From Diadophis punctatus similis (taxonomy: Eukaryota; Chordata; Lepidosauria; Squamata; Dipsadidae): a DNA stretch of 64,000 bases. The stretch is from NCBI GenBank assembly GCA_023053685.1, contig JALIGW010000001.1:159688547-159752546 (forward strand), in the 5' to 3' direction. The notes below the pieces were generated by a model, which was not told where the DNA came from, ran no database searches, and worked only from the letters and a program-made list of their open reading frames with translations. Below, in pieces: positions 21,301 through 35,187 of this stretch (its first letter is position 1; each line of letters starts with the position of its first letter). The translations under genes were made by a program, and so were the position numbers.

Positions 21301-24300
21301 TATTGAAAATATTTCTAATTCTGGGCTAAATAGTAGTTTGCTATATTGAACCAATGGTTTGTACTTTTCAATACATAATATAAATTGATGCTTCAATTTG
21401 TATTCCGTTTGTAGATTTTCTCTTTTTTGAGTTGGTATCGAAAAACTTGATTGTGCTTTTGTAGATTCAAGATGGTAAAGGTGATGTGATGATCACAAAT
21501 GATGGTGCAACAATTCTGAAGCAGATGCAGGTTCTTCACCCTGCAGCCAAAATGGTAAGTAATACATAGTTTTTAAATTTATGTCAATGCAAAAATTACG
21601 CTAGCTAATATGATAATTATATTCCCTATAGAAAATAATTACTGCAGTACATTGACATGGAGCCTAGAAATGTGTGCATTTGCGTATTGCATGCTTTTTG
21701 TTAATAAAAACCTCTGTAGTAGTGTTATAGAGGAATTTACATTTTTCTTTCAACATTTGACAACGTGTAGCTGGTGGAGTTATCAAAAGCACAAGATATT
21801 GAAGCTGGAGATGGCACTACATCTGTTGTGGTCATTGCAGGTGCTCTCCTAGATGCTTGTTCCAGACTTCTTCAGAAAGGTATATTTATATACAGTTTTG
21901 TATATAGAAATGCAATGTGAAATAATAAAAAATAAAGTCTGGATGATCTTTTGTCATAGTAGAAAACTTCTGTATCCAAATCTTGGCTGTCATGGCTGCA
22001 TCTTACCTATCTAAGCTCCATGAGCTGTCAGTCGGGGGTGGGGGAGAAGAGAGATTGGGAAGACCCAGCTGAATCTTGTGAGAAGCTATAGCCAGCCAAC
22101 ATCAAATAACAAGATGCAGAGCTGGGAACCGAGCACCTGTTTCCTAAACAATCTGCAAGCACTTGCAGTCGGTGTTAACAGGACAGAGGTCGTCTCCTAG
22201 GCCCCTGACTTGTGGGGTGCCTCAGGGTTCAGTCCTTTCGCCCATCCTGTTCAACATTTACATGAAACCGCTGGGGGAGATCATCCGTCGACACAGGGTG
22301 AGTTTTCAACAGTACGCTGACGACACCCAGCTGTATATCTCCACCCCGATTCAATTCAGGGAGGCAGTGGATGTAATGTGCCGATGCCTGGACGATGTCA
22401 GGATCTGGATGGGGAGGAACAGGCTCAAGCTTAACCCCAACAAGACTGAGTGGCTCTGGATATTGCCCCCTAAGGACTATGTCGACTGTCCCTCCTTGGT
22501 TCTTGGGGGGAGAAAAACTAACTCCCTCGGAATGGGTTTGCAATTTGGGAGTTCTCCTAGATCCACAGCTAAAATTAGACCAACATCTTACAGCTGTGGC
22601 TAGGGGAGCCTTTGCACAGGTCCGCCTGGTGCACCAATTGCGACCATACTTGGAGAAGGAGGCTCTACTCACAGTCACTCATGCCCTTGTCACCTCTCGA
22701 TTGGACTACTGTAATGCGCTCTACATGGGGCTACCCTTGAAGAGTATCCAGAGACTTCAACTGGTGCAAAATGCGGCTGTGCGGGCTGTGGTGGGTGTCT
22801 CAAGATACACCCACGTAACACCCATACTCCGCCAGCTGCACTGGTTGCCCATTGGTCTCCAGGTGCAATTCAAGGTGTTGATTATCATCTTTAAAGCCCT
22901 ACATGGCTTAGGGCCAGGTTACCTCCGGGACCGCATCCTACCTCATACTTCCCTTCGACCGGTCAGGTCCCACAGAGTGGTTCTCCTCCAGTCCCGTCAA
23001 CCAAACAATGCCGGCTGGTGGGGCCTAGGGGGAGAGCCTTCTCTGTGGGGGCCCCTGTTCTCTGGAACCGACTACCCCCAGAGATCCGAATTATCCCCAC
23101 CTTGCTGGCCTTCCGAAAAGGCATTAAGACATGGCTCTTCCTGCAGGCGGGGTGATTTGAGACAATTTCACATCCCCCACGTATGTATGGTTTTGTATGT
23201 TTTTTAAATTGTTTTTTAAACTGTTATTAAATTATATCGTTTAGTTGTTTTTTAAATGTTGTACGCCGCCCTGAGTCTCCAGGGAGTAGGGCGGTATATA
23301 AGAACACTAAAATAAATAAATAAATAGGACATTTTCAGATAAGGGGGGGGTAGGGGGAATTTTCCTTCGTGTTGTTTGCATGGAAAACCTTGATGAGTGA
23401 CTCATAAAATGAACCCAAAGTACAGAAAAGAGAAAATTTACTATAATGAAATGGCTTCATTGCTTATATGACTAAAGCAACCAGTTATCCCTCCCACAAG
23501 AACAGGAAAGATTTTTGTAGATTAAAAATAATTATCTGTGTGTTTCATATGGCTAATGTAGGCTAATAGTTGTAGAGATAAATTGGAAGACTGGTTATAG
23601 TATGCTAAGTATGTATGCATAGCTATATTATGTGTTGCATTTGTATTATGTTACTGTTAAGATTTATTTATTTATTTATTATTTATTTATTAGTGGCATT
23701 TATATACCGCCTCACAGTCCAAGCACTCTCTAAGTGGTTTACACCAGTAAGCAATGTATATTTATATTGCCCCCAACACTCTGGGTCCTCATTTTACCTA
23801 CCTTGGAAGGATGGAAGGCTGAGTCAACCTTGAGCTGGTGAGATTTGAACCGCTGACCTGCGGATCATAGTCAGCTAAAGTGGCCTGCAGTACCCCACTC
23901 TAACCGCTGCGCCACCTCGGCTTTATGCCATACTTTTTATTTTTGCTTCCAAAATGAGGCATTTTTAAAATTCCTAATCAGTCTTTTCAGGAGCCTTAGC
24001 TATTCCAAGCTTGGTTTTGTCCATCTACCTACTACTTATGCAATTCTTTTACAGACAGCTTTATTTATAGTCATTCTGTGAGATCAAATCACTGAGACCA
24101 ATCTATGAGATCAGATTGTTGATGCCTTAGGTCTATATCTGTGTATTGATTATAGTTTGAATAAATTTGTATCCTAAACTCTGCTTAGGAATTCATCCCA
24201 CCATCATTTCGGAGTCATTCCAGAAGGCATTGGAAAAAGGCATTGAAATATTGACCAGCATGGGACAGCCTGTTGAACTGAGTGACAGAGAAACCCTCCT

Positions 24301-27300
24301 TAACAGTGCAACTACGGCATTGAATTCTAAGGTGAGTATTGGAAAGAAAGCACTTGATAAGTTTTTACTTTTGTTTAGTTGGAGTATATATAATTTGCCT
24401 TTTATGTCCAGTTTGTATAAGATTAATAACAGACTAGAGTAATGCCTTCTGAAACAGTTTGCAGATGGGTACTTTTTTTAGTTAGGCATCAGTAATGTTT
24501 AAGAGTGCACAGGGTATGTTTAGTTTCAAATTGATTATGATCATTCCAACCCTCAGCAAACATTCAGCATCATTTCCTATTGAATGCTACTGATCTAATT
24601 CTTATAATAACTTTAATAACTTAATTTCCATAATGACTTCATCAAAATGTACCTATCAAAATTTTTTACAATTATTTGAGGTACAGAAACTTTGTCATTC
24701 CATTTGGTGACTTGATTAAATTTAATGAAGTCATCCTGGGTGTTAAATTTGCACAACATATAGCACTTATAGCTAAGATGCAGTTATGAGAGTCTCTAGA
24801 AATCATGGCACAAGCACTAAAGAAAGGAATGAGAAAAATGCTTCCTCTTTGCCCACCAATATAATCCCATTAGAATGTTTTCTGTTCCCCCCCTCCTGGA
24901 TTGCCTACCTGGTCTATCTAGTATTGCTATCAGAATTTTTTTCTGATTAAAAAAAACGATTAAGCACAGAAGTCTTTTGCCTTGTTCTGGTTCCTTTGCC
25001 CAGACAAAATACATTCATTTGGAGATGCTGTTGCCATTTCATACATAAAAAGAAAGAAAGAAAGAAAACCATACATCCATAATGAATATTGTAGGAAAGG
25101 AAGCTTTGCAGCTGTCCCCTTGGAGTTCAGCTATTTAACCATCAATCTTGAACATTAAGCTTCACTAGGCTTGCTTCAAGAGACCTATTGAGAGAGTCAA
25201 GTGGATGCTGTGGCTTAGGTTCTATTTAAATCATTTACATTATTAAAACATTGGAGAAATTAATTCCTGTTTCAGTTTTGAATAATTAAAAAAGTAAAGT
25301 GTGAAATTCTTATACAATGGACAAACAAAAGGCATGTTAAGTAAATCTTTACTGATCCTTCAGGTTGTATCACAGTATTCTAGTCTCCTTTCTCCAATGA
25401 GTGTTGAAGCTGTGATGAAGGTGATAGACCCAACTACGGCTAGCAGCGTGGATCTTAGAGATATTAAAATTGTTAAAAAACTTGGGTAAGAGTTAGTCAA
25501 AAATTTCTGAATTTTTATTTGTATCTTTATTTAGTATTGCTTGTTCACTGAGTATTTATTTTTAGGGGCACAATCGATGACTGTGAACTCGTTGAAGGGC
25601 TGGTCCTTACACAAAAACTGGCCAATACTGGACTGACCAGAGTGGAAAAAGCTAAAATAGGTCTCATTCAGTTTTGCTTATCTGCTCCAAAAACAGATGT
25701 AAGTTGTTTAATTTGTTCTTTTGAATAAATTATAGGGAGTCCTCGACTTACAATAGTTCATTTAGTGACCATTCAAAGTTACAGCAGCACTGAAAAAAGT
25801 CACGCTTAATGACCATTGTAGCATCCCCACGGTCACATGATCAAAATTCAGATGCTTGGCAACTGATTCATATTTATGACAGTTGCAGTGTCCCCGGGGT
25901 GATGTGATTACCTTTTGCAACCTTCTGACAAGCAAAGACAATTTTTATTTTCACCCACTTTCTTCATATTTTGTGGCTCAAAAAGCATTGTCCTTTTCAT
26001 TCTATTCATTATTAATGAGTCCGGGTAGTCCTCAACTACAACTGTTTAATGACTGTTCAAAATTACAATGACACTGGAAAAAGTGGCTTATGACATTGTA
26101 TCATCCCCATGGTCATGTGATCAAAATTCAGATGCTTGACAACTGGCATGTATTTATGATGGTTGTAGGGTCATGTGATCACCTTTGGCAACTTTCTGAC
26201 CAGCAAAGTCAATGAAGCCAGATTCACTCAACAACTGTGTTACTAACTTAACAACTGCAGTGATTCAACTGTGGCAAGAAAGGTCGTAAAATGGGGCAAA
26301 ATTCATTTAAGAACTCTCTCAGCAAAAGAAAGTTTGGGCTCAATTGTGGTTATAAGTCGAAACTAACTTGTAACTTTTTTAAAAAGAAGTTTCTTAAAAT
26401 ATTGATCTTGTATTTGATTTGTAAAAAGTAAACAACATGTAAGATGACTTTCTACACTCATTAAATAATACATTAGGTTCACAAAGCAAGATATATCCAA
26501 TTTGTTTTGAGCAATTCTCTTAACATAAGACTAAATGCAGTATTATGCAAGTTAGCATTGTCTCATACAACTAAAGCATTCTTCCTTTTCTGCAACTATC
26601 CATAACTACAGCAGATTTCTGGGGACAGGCAATTGACAGAAATTGCAAGTTAGAATTCAGTCTGTTAACTATTGATGAAAATCACTGTTTATCCATCCAC
26701 TAAAACAATTGTCTTTGGAAGCCACTCAGTGCACCCTAATGTAGTGTTCTATAGAAATGAAACAAACTGACAAGAACTAATGCTTATAAATGGATATTTT
26801 TGTGCCTAAAAAAATTAAAATGTCAGCTGTAATTTAGTACTTTGCAAAACCTGTGTTTTGACACTTCAGGTGATCGGCTTGTTGCAAAGTTATTGAATTG
26901 TCTATTATGTACAAGTATATTTAAAATACTTTTTAATTTTTTCTACTAGATGGATAACCAGATTGTTGTTTCTGACTACACTCAAATGGATAGAGTCTTG
27001 CGTGAAGAGAGAGCCTACATTCTGAATTTAGTTAAGCAAATTAAGAAGGCGGGTTGCAATGTACTACTCATTCAGAAATCCATTTTACGGTATGTTTATT
27101 TCAACAGTTCATATTTCATTCATTTTTAACTAGAGCTTTTTCTTAGATTTAAAATTGTTCTTGTCATAGTTAATATATGTCTTATACACCTCTCTCTGGA
27201 GTTTGCATACTGCTAAAGCTATAAGCTAAAAACAATGGAAATGAGAATATTTTTAGCACTATAGTAGTGGAAGAACTATATTTCCCGGTACTTGGCAATG

Positions 27301-30300
27301 TGCTACGACTTGAGATAGGGGAGCCATAAGAATTACTTTCATGGTTCCAGAAGGCTTGGGAAATATCTGAAACCCATATTTGATAACATCTTATTAGAGT
27401 CGGAAGAAAATAAAGTTTTGAAATCATTCTATGCTAGATCAGAATAGTTCTGATAATGCTATGCTGTGATGATATATATTAATAAACTTCATCAAATGTA
27501 TTGATTGTAGGGATGCGCTAAGTGATTTGGCTCTACATTTCCTGAACAAAATGAAGATTATGGTGATCAAAGATATTGAAAGAGAAGACATTGAATTTAT
27601 ATGTAAGGTGAGATAAATACTATCTACAAGATAAATTCTTGAAATTAATTAATTCTTGAAATTAATGAATTCTTGAAATTAATGAATTTTTAAGTCATGG
27701 AATATAATAATCCTGACAGTATCATGAGTAATCATGAATTGAAATTGATTGTAACAGTGAATGAATCTGTCTTGACATTCGTAATGCTATAATAAAAAGC
27801 AGTCTATAAATAGCTATCTCTATTTTCTAAAAAGGTTTACAGAATAATCTTAACATCAGCTCAGAAGCTAAGTGTCATTAATTTAATGGGTCTTATTTCC
27901 AGACAAATAGATTGAGGTTTAGTGATGTAGCATTTTCAGTGCACATATTTATCAAATTATTCATGTGCTTTGTAGGATTTTTCCCACTCTTCCCCCTCAG
28001 TTGTGCTCTCACACAAACAGCTAGCCAGTTGAGGTTACAAATGCATGTATTTTCCACATTAATGCATTTTCTTAGTTGCCTAGTTGTAAGCAAACTGAAT
28101 GAGCCAGAAGCCACTTTGGGAGATGCATAATCATCCCAGACACTGTAACTCTGAGGTCTCTGCCACTGTAATGCTTCTTTGCACTATTTTGTTCACATCT
28201 ATGATGCATCTGATAGATTTGACTCACCACTAAGAACTTTAAAATAGCATACACATGTGGCTATGCTCCTGTATATGGCCAGCATATGTGTTTCATCGAG
28301 GGCAAAGTGGCAGTGGTGGGTAGGTAAATGAATAAGTGGTTTTCTCACTCCCTCAGTCTTGCAGTTTGTCCCTGCTTTTAAAGGAATGAAATAACTACTG
28401 TTTTGCATTCCTCTCAGAGAAGATCTCCCCTCTTCTTTGAGCAAAAATCACGTCTGCTTCTGCATGTAAGGGTATATTTGCCTCTCTCCCTGTTATGAGC
28501 AAATAAGCAAAAGTATATGCTTATGATTATTTGGGGATGGGGAAGCTGTGTCTTCATGGAGCTGCATGCACTGTTTTTGTTCAGACCTGGAAGTAGATTT
28601 GACATCTGCTTGGGAAGTTTACCTGCCTTTTGATTTCCAATTGCTTGCGCACTATATAGAACATTCTGAAAAATACTACATATCTAACCTAAGGTGTGTT
28701 TGTGTATTGTTTATTTTTTAAAAGACTATTGGAACTAAGCCAGTTGCTCATATTGATCAGTTCACTGGTGACATGTTGGGATCTGCCGAACTTGCAGAAG
28801 AAGTTAATTTAAATGGATCTGGAAAGCTAGTTAAGGTAGGATAAGTCTTGTTCTGAAGTTAAAGCAAATTTTTCAAACTGGGTTTGAATGGATTGTGTAG
28901 GATAACAAAAAAACAAAAAACGCCCTCCTTGCTAAGAACTAAAGGAAAACTCTTGAAAAGGAAACTAAGACTGTCATTTTGTTGTCATCAGTGCTTTCAT
29001 AGTTCTAAAATCTGATCCCAAAACCAAATCTTCCCCCCCAAAATCAGTAAGCTTTCTTATCTGAATTTTCAGTGTAGTGCCTGTTTTGTATTTCAGATTA
29101 CAGGCTGTGCTAGCCCTGGAAAAACAGTAACAATTGTGGTACGAGGGTCTAATAAACTGGTGATTGAAGAGGCTGAGCGTTCCATCCATGATGCTCTGTG
29201 TGTTGTCCGTTGTTTGGTCAAGAAAAGGTACTGCATCATCTTTTTGGACCAATAAAATCATCATTCAAGTTAGCAAACTACACTTCAAGCTGCATTTTAA
29301 TTTTAATTTCAGAGCCCTAATTGCAGGTGGTGGAGCACCAGAAATAGAGTTGGCATTACGCTTGAATGAATATTCTCGTGTTTTAAGTGGTATGGAATCT
29401 TACTGTGTTCGTGGTTATGGAGAGGCTCTGGAAATTATTCCATCCACCCTGGCTGAAAATGCGGGCCTTAATCCGATATCCACTGTTACAGAGTTGAGAA
29501 ACAGACATGCACAAGGAGAGAAAACTGCTGGCATTAATGTCAGAAAGGTAATCTGCAAACTGTAATAAAATAAATGATATTCCACATATTTGATATTTGT
29601 AAAATTCTGCCTTTTTGGAGTTCACTAGTATTATTTTTCATGCTTATTGCATTGTGCATGATTCAGAGGATTGCTCATCTTGAAATTACAATATAAATTG
29701 CAGCAAATGCAGGGAAGTGCATTAGGTTTGTAGTTATATTGTGTTGGTTTGGGTGACTCAAGTTAGAAATGTCAGTTAAAATCCTTTTTGCTCTTATCTT
29801 AGAATATTGGACATTTTAGCAAGTGGCAATATAATTGAAGTATTTTTTTCAAATTCCCATGGGAATTGTGATAATGAAAAAAAATTTTTTTTGTAGCGTG
29901 TCTACACAAACGGGCAGCTAAATAGCAATTCACTTCAACAATCCCACAAGCAGCATAATAGCAACTTAAATGCATGTCTCTAGCTTTTGTCCTGATGCTT
30001 CTTTCTAATACACATACAGTTTTTCCAATTAGTATTTCAACTAATTGCCCTTGATGCTGTGGAAGTCAGAGCATTCTAGCTTGATCTGTAATGCAACTTA
30101 CATGTTTCATGTATAATAACAAAGTGCATAAAGGCACAAGGATGGCAACATTTCAATATAACTCATGGACTTTATTCTGCTGTTTTAACAATAGTTGCTA
30201 TTCAGGCAGATAGTCGTTTTCTTATGTCTGTCCCATTGGCCATGCAAAGCTGCTTCTGATGCTGCTGTGTATGGCTTCAAACCTATTTGACCAATGTAAA

Positions 30301-32185
30301 TCAGTGACATCAAACTTGATGGGAGAGAAGTTGGAGTTGTGCTTGCTTATAATTTGGAAGGTAGGGAAAGAGGCTGGGTCTTAGTCACTCTCCAATAGCT
30401 AGTCAAGTGTGTGTGGTGTTAATACACCATATATTAGAACATCTACACTAATTCCTCAGGAATTAAATTCCTCTTCATTAAAGAGGCCTTATTTTGAGAG
30501 GGAATATTTTATTCGAAAAGAAGTATTGAATTATGTATAATTTAATAGGAATGGAAAACAGGGAGGTTTTTTTTTAACATTTTCTCTTCATTAGTAGATA
30601 GCCCTACATACTTCCTTCTATGGTTTTTAGATATGTTAGTGAAAATGGCAGTCACGTAGAGTAATTGGTATGTGTCAACAAAAATGGCTTTCTTAAATGT
30701 TTTAAATTATGTTAATAAAGTAAAAGTGAGGAAGTGTTGACCTCTATGTAGCCTTGTTGATCTGGTTTGCATAATTTAATAAAGTTGGCATGATTTTTCA
30801 TCCTACTTTGTTGGCAATAAAATAAGCCTAATAAGCTTTTATCTCCTACAAAAAGACTCAGGGAAATTCTGTTCCTATTTGGGCTGTACTTTCTCTTTGT
30901 ATTTACTTAAACAAAATTGCTAATAATCTCTGCAATTAAGGTTCATATTATGTTAGTTCCCTATTTTAAATATGGAAAAAAGTTGTCAGAATGTTTATTT
31001 CTTTAATTTGAAAAATGCCACTAGTTTGAGACACCTAGCAATGAACTTTAAGCTCAGTGATCTTGTATTCTTATTGGTCTCTTTAAAAAGAAGTCACTCC
31101 CCAGGAATTACGTACTTTGTTTTGGTTTGCAGTTCTAAGCAAAATGAGCTTCTGATGTTGAGAAACTAATAACAATATGAAACTTTTTTTCATAGTTGTA
31201 AAACTCCCCTCTCTCACAGATTTAATATGTAATTCCTAATGATGTTAGCATCATTAAAAAGAAAACAGTTTCTTGGTGTTTAATGCAGCAGTGTTTCATA
31301 TATGTATAGACATGTTTTTCACAAGAGACCTCCTCTACCTCTTAGAAGTTTTGGCTGACACTTTTTTTTTATTTTTTAAGCTCTGTAATATCCCTTTTAA
31401 AGTAAGAATTATAGCCACTGCTTTAAGGATATCTTCACCATAGATTTGTGTAATAGCAATTTCATATTGGTAGTTCTGTTTTCAGTGAAGAAAGAGTTCA
31501 GTCATAAAGGGGGTCATTCTTTTGCTGGATCAGCAGAATCAGACTGGATACTTTTGCATAGTACTCTGTATATATGTGTGTGTGCGTGTTTCAAAATGTT
31601 AATTTTGCTGATAGGTACAGCATTGTTGAGAAAACGTGACATACTGGATGAGTATCTTTTAGTGTAGACATTTGAAAAGGTATAAATGTATTTACCTTAA
31701 ACACATGAAAGCTCTTAGAAATACATGATATTATGTTTAAGATGCTTGCTGATCATTGTTAGTACTTTGATATTGTGATTTTTAAATTGTAGGGTGGAAT
31801 TTCAAATATCTTGGAAGAGCTGGTGGTCCAGCCTTTATTGGTGTCGATCAGTGCTCTCACCCTAGCTACAGAAACAGTTCGCAGCATTCTTAAGATTGAT
31901 GATGTGGTAAGCTATTTAATGTTCTTTCAATTGCTCTAACGGCCTTTGTGTCTAATTTTTGTTAATTTTTAATATCAAAATGATAGTTCTTACCATAATA
32001 TAATTATATGTTGGGTGAAAATTATTTTGTAATTATAGTTATGGTTATTTGATGTGGACAGGCATGTGCAATTGTTTTTGAAAATTTAGAATACTATTAT
32101 GGAGACTAAAGCTTGACAAATTACGCACTGGTATTATTCCTATAATATCTCACGTCTTTTTTTTTTACAGGTAAACACTCGATGA
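18397..32185 (+). CDS. CCT4: CCT4, T-complex protein 1 subunit delta (chaperonin), complete
   Basis: Fourteen coding exons, all with AG/GT borders and matching phases: 18397-18535, 20209-20261, 21465-21554, 21771-21879, 24189-24331, 25364-25485, 25566-25698, 26950-27089, 27511-27607, 28725-28835, 29097-29227, 29313-29547, 31793-31906, 32171-32185. They give 543 residues (human 539). Family motifs: [10 protein letters not shown] (55-64), NDGATIL (76-82), the ATP-site GDGTTS (107-112), AGGGAPE (427-433) and C-terminus VNTR. The start MPENA… matches the vertebrate start. CCT4 is one of eight subunits of the TRiC/CCT ring that folds actin, tubulin and other cytosolic proteins with ATP. No frameshift or stop. 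Introns carry SINEs, an L2 piece and TA-type elements. The N-terminal segment before the first conserved block is slightly longer and diverged, as is normal for this tail. Confidence 0.98.
19543..19896 (+). mobile_element. tRNA-derived SINE with BovB-like tail, CCT4 intron 1
   Basis: The head 'gacacggtggctcagtggct' and B-box-like 'ggtttgaatgcc' are followed by a body ending 'ctagaatcgggaacgactag' and 'acctttacct'. The 12-bp target duplication atactttgaaaa is exact (19531-19542 and 19897-19908). The tail 'gagtc-ggaacgact' resembles the BovB LINE end, as in Sauria-type SINEs. Other copies: 34184-34520 and 46980-47306. Confidence 0.85.
22168..23330 (+). mobile_element. L2-type LINE, 5'-truncated, in CCT4 intron 4
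   Basis: Reverse-transcriptase part from 'SVLTGQRSS' through '[15 protein letters not shown]' and '[10 protein letters not shown]' to '[13 protein letters not shown]' and '[14 protein letters not shown]'. An extra G in a G-run near 22510 shifts the frame. The 3' end 'acgccgccctgagtctccag' and an AAATAAAT tail close the copy. It is the same family as the element at 56768-59832 and is sense to CCT4. Confidence 0.88.
23664..23923 (-). mobile_element. tRNA-derived SINE, minus strand, CCT4 intron 4
   Basis: Same family as 6832-7107: 'atataccgcctcacagtcca', 'gggtcctcattttacc', and a tRNA-like end 'accgctgcgccacc' that reads ggtggcgcagcggt on the minus strand. A TTTA-rich tract at its left edge is the tail. 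Confidence 0.8.
25735..26365. mobile_element. Two adjacent copies of a 'gtcctcgacttacaa' DNA transposon, CCT4 intron 7
   Basis: The left end 'gagtcctcgacttacaatag' at about 25737 and a second start 'gtagtcctcaactacaactg' at about 26026 are followed by the same body ('tgatcaaaattcagatgctt' twice). The right end is 'attgtggttataagtcg' at about 26343-26360. Ends and body match fragments at 3365-3445 and 55337-55563. No coding capacity. Confidence 0.7.
27637..27693. repeat. Short tandem repeat, ~20-bp unit, CCT4 intron 9
   Basis: 'aattcttgaaattaatgaat' occurs about three times in direct order. Confidence 0.8.
31264..31560 (+). repeat. Dispersed unclassified repeat, copy in CCT4 intron 12
   Basis: A stretch containing 'taagctctgtaatatccctt', 'tggtagttctgttttcagtg' and 'aaagagttcagtcataaa' is closely matched by 52228-52476, with scattered substitutions and small indels. 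No coding or terminal structure is evident. It could be part of an LTR or an old LINE 3' region. Confidence 0.65.
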
Positions 32186-32345
32186 AATGACTAAAGGAAG
32201 AGGCAGTACTATTAACTAGTACACTATTCTAAGTTTGGAATTTGACTCTTTTATAGAGGCACTGCGTTAGACACCTACTTAGCTTGCGGTTGTGTTCATG
32301 TTCTATCAATCTAAGTTAATAAAACCTCAACTTCAAAAGACAGAC
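32186..32345 (+). terminator. CCT4: CCT4 3' UTR with AATAAA polyadenylation signal
   Basis: AATAAA is at 32318-32323, about 130 bp after the stop codon, and is followed by CA/T-rich sequence. This gives a short 3' UTR. Confidence 0.8.
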
Positions 32346-33159
32346 TTTGTTTAAATTCTTCAATCATTAAGCTTACAGAGCTAAAAACTGGCAGGATTAT
32401 GGTCTTTTTAAAAACTGATTTCAATACGTGCCTTTCAATTTAAATCAGCAAGGATTTTGTCTTTTAAGTACTAATTTTCCCACCCATTCTTTAACATGCA
32501 TTTCAGACAGCGTTTTATTTTTTTAACTGTTAGTGTATTTTTTTTTAATGCAAGAGAAATTTCCCGAACACGTGCTAGCAGGGAGAATGGGTGCAAATTA
32601 CCATACCTGTGATGACATGAAACAAATACGACTTCTATTCTGACACCAGGACGCAAGAAAATAATTTAATTTGTGTGATGTCATTGCCTGTGTGTCATTT
32701 TGGTATCAGAATTTACTGTCCACATTGCTGCTTGTGGAAACGTGAACTTCTCTGGCCTCTTAAGTGGTTTTACCAATTAAGTTCTTGAACAAAGCTGTTT
32801 AGGAGATTATGTGCTGTTATGTTGATTACTGAAATGTTGGACTGAAAACTTTGTGAGATACTAGCCTTCAGTAGGAACTCTTTGAGCTGATATAATTTAG
32901 TATAAATAGTATTCTGCTTTTGGTTTATCCTTTGGATTGAATCAGGCTAAGTACTATTGAGAAAATATGTTTTGTAGAATTTTAAAACAGAATGAGTTCA
33001 TAAAAGGAACTTTCTAAAATAATTAAATATTTTACTACCTGATTTTTAACAGCAATCTATATTACTAAACATGTGTGATAACATGGCTAAAAGAATAGAT
33101 AACCCTCAGGCACAAGAGACTGCTGTATTTAGAAGGATATGATTTACAACTGGGATGAC
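32346..33159. other. CCT4-FAM161A intergenic region, no gene seen
   Basis: AT-rich DNA after the CCT4 poly(A) signal. No exon is supported. Confidence 0.4.
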
Positions 33160-34130
33160 ATGCCTTTTTATGGTATGAGAAAAATAAAATAGATACTTTC
33201 AAAATCACTACATCAGAAACTCACTATTATCTGTATGGGGAAAAATAAAACCTAAGATATATTTGAAAATCCCAGAATGGCTCTCAACGATGGAAGCTTT
33301 TACATACCCAAATCTGGTGAAGTTTGAAAAAATTGTGACATATAAAAGACATCTTGGACATTGAAGGGAATTTAAAATCTAAGCAAGAGCTTGAAGACCA
33401 GGGTATTATACTATCTTGGTGGCCTCAATTGCAAATACAATCTAAATATGAAAAAGATACGAAAAAGTATGGCTTCTATAAATGACAAACACCCTTTGAT
33501 CAGATACTGTTGAACTCTGATGAAAAACTAAGATCTATAATTTCTTACTAAACTGGAAAATGGAGGACGAACAAGTAAAAGACACAATGGGGAAATGGCT
33601 ATAACAGAATTGGAGAAATGGCAAAACGTATGGGAAAGGAACTATAACAATGGCAACTTCTTATAAAGAAAATGTATATAAAATATTTTACAGATGGCAT
33701 TTACCACCTAGGTTAGCTAAAATGTTTAAAAATATGTCTAGCAAATGTTGGAAATATAGGTAATGAAAAAAAGGGAGACATATATGTGGTGGACTTGTGT
33801 AAAAGAAAAACAAAATTTGGGCAAAAAATACATAGGTGCATTGAAAAGATGATAGGGAAACAGATTTTAAACCTGAACTGTGTTTATTAGGCATAATACC
33901 AGAAAAATTTGATAAGCAAAGTATATATTTAATATTGCATGTTTTAACAGCAGTGATATTCACACAATATTGGAAAAATGAAGAAATGCCACAAGATGAA
34001 GAGATAATTAGGAAGATACTAGATTGTGCAGAAATGGATAGACTTACATTGAAAATTAAACAAAGAAGACAATATTATCAAACGAACTTATTTTACCAGT
34101 GGTTGGAAAGGGGGTGGAGATAGTGTAGTC
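33160..34130 (+). mobile_element. Degenerate L1-type LINE ORF2 C-terminal remnant
   Basis: Broken frames read like the end of L1 ORF2: 'YKIFYRWHLPPRLAKMFKNM' followed by 'CWKYR', then 'GDIYVVDL' where L1 has H-x-WW-x-C, and 'EMDRLTLKIKQRRQ' near the end. Several stops and frameshifts are present, so this is an old copy. The left limit is uncertain. Confidence 0.6.
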
Positions 34131-34183
34131 TATTGTTGAGCAGGTTGGGTATCCAGACAGCACAATGTTTATTGGGCTATGTT

Positions 34184-34520
34184 TATAAGGACGCGGTGGC
34201 TCGGCCAAGACGTGAGCTTGTCGATCAGAAAGGTCGGCAGTTTGGCGGTTCAAATCCCTAGCGCCGTGTAATGGAGTGAGCTCCCGTTATTTGCCCCAGC
34301 TTCTGCCAACCTAGCAGTTCAAAAGCATGTAAAAATGCAAATAGAAAAATTGGGACCACCTTGGTGGGAAGGTAACAGCGTTCCGTGCGCTTTCGGCGTT
34401 CAGTCATGCCAGCCATATGACCACGGAATAATCAGCGCTGGCTCTTCGGCTTAGAAACTGAGATGAGCACCGCCCCCTAGAGTCAGGAACAACTAGCACA
34501 TATGTGCGAGGGAAACCTTT
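34184..34520 (+). mobile_element. tRNA-derived SINE with BovB-like tail
   Basis: Same family as 19543-19896: 'gacgcggtggctcggcc', 'ggcggttcaaatccct' (good B box), 'agcaccgccccctagagtca' and 'acatatgtgcgagggaaac'. No clear target duplication. Confidence 0.85.
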
Positions 34521-35072
34521 ACTAAGTGTAGACAATGGAAAATTAATGAAATTTATAAAATAAAAATAAACCACTTTTATATATACTACAGCTCCTTTTT
34601 ATAAAATGGGAATTACAGTATGGGGTGATTTTAAACTTTACATTGTAAAAATATGGTCCAGAATAAATAAAAAAAATATTAATCTATCTTCCTGGTTTGG
34701 ATCTTATTTTGGCAAAAGGCACACCATGCTAAGAACCTTGCCTTGATTTAGAGCTAACATCTTCTCTAGTATATGTGAAAATGAAGCTTGATTACGTTTT
34801 CTAATTTTTCTATAAATTCACTTCAGTGATCCTACACAATAATACCCATTTTTTAAAAAGCCATCTTTTGATGTGAGCTGATAAACTTGGTGCCATTAAA
34901 ATACTGGTTGGTTACGGTTCTAGATTTTCCCATTGTCTTCGGAAATTCTTCCCCAGATGTCTCTAACGTGGGAAAAGACGGGAGAGGCTTCAGAACAGAT
35001 GAAGAATTCCAGGAAACAGATTGCACACGGGAGGCGCGTCTTTGTACACGAGCTAATGTCCTCTTCGAGATG
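34521..35072. other. DNA upstream of FAM161A, no gene seen
   Basis: AT-rich up to about 34880, then gradually richer in CpG toward the FAM161A promoter. Confidence 0.4.
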
Positions 35073-35080
35073 CCGTAGCG

Positions 35081-35187
35081 CAGTAGTGAGAAGCGAGGGC
35101 CCTTTCATGACTTGTGGACTTCAACTCCCAGAATTCCTGAGCCAGCATGTGCATAAGTCATAAAAGGGCCATCGTTCCCCACCTCTG
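35081..35187. mobile_element. 107-bp hAT MITE in the FAM161A proximal promoter
   Basis: The ends 'cagtagtgagaagcgagggc' and 'ggccatcgttccccacctctg' are imperfect inverted repeats. The flanks ccgtagcg (35073-35080) and ctgtagcg (35188-35195) match at 7 of 8. The centre holds 'gtggacttcaactcccagaa'. It ends 117 bp before the FAM161A ATG. Confidence 0.75.
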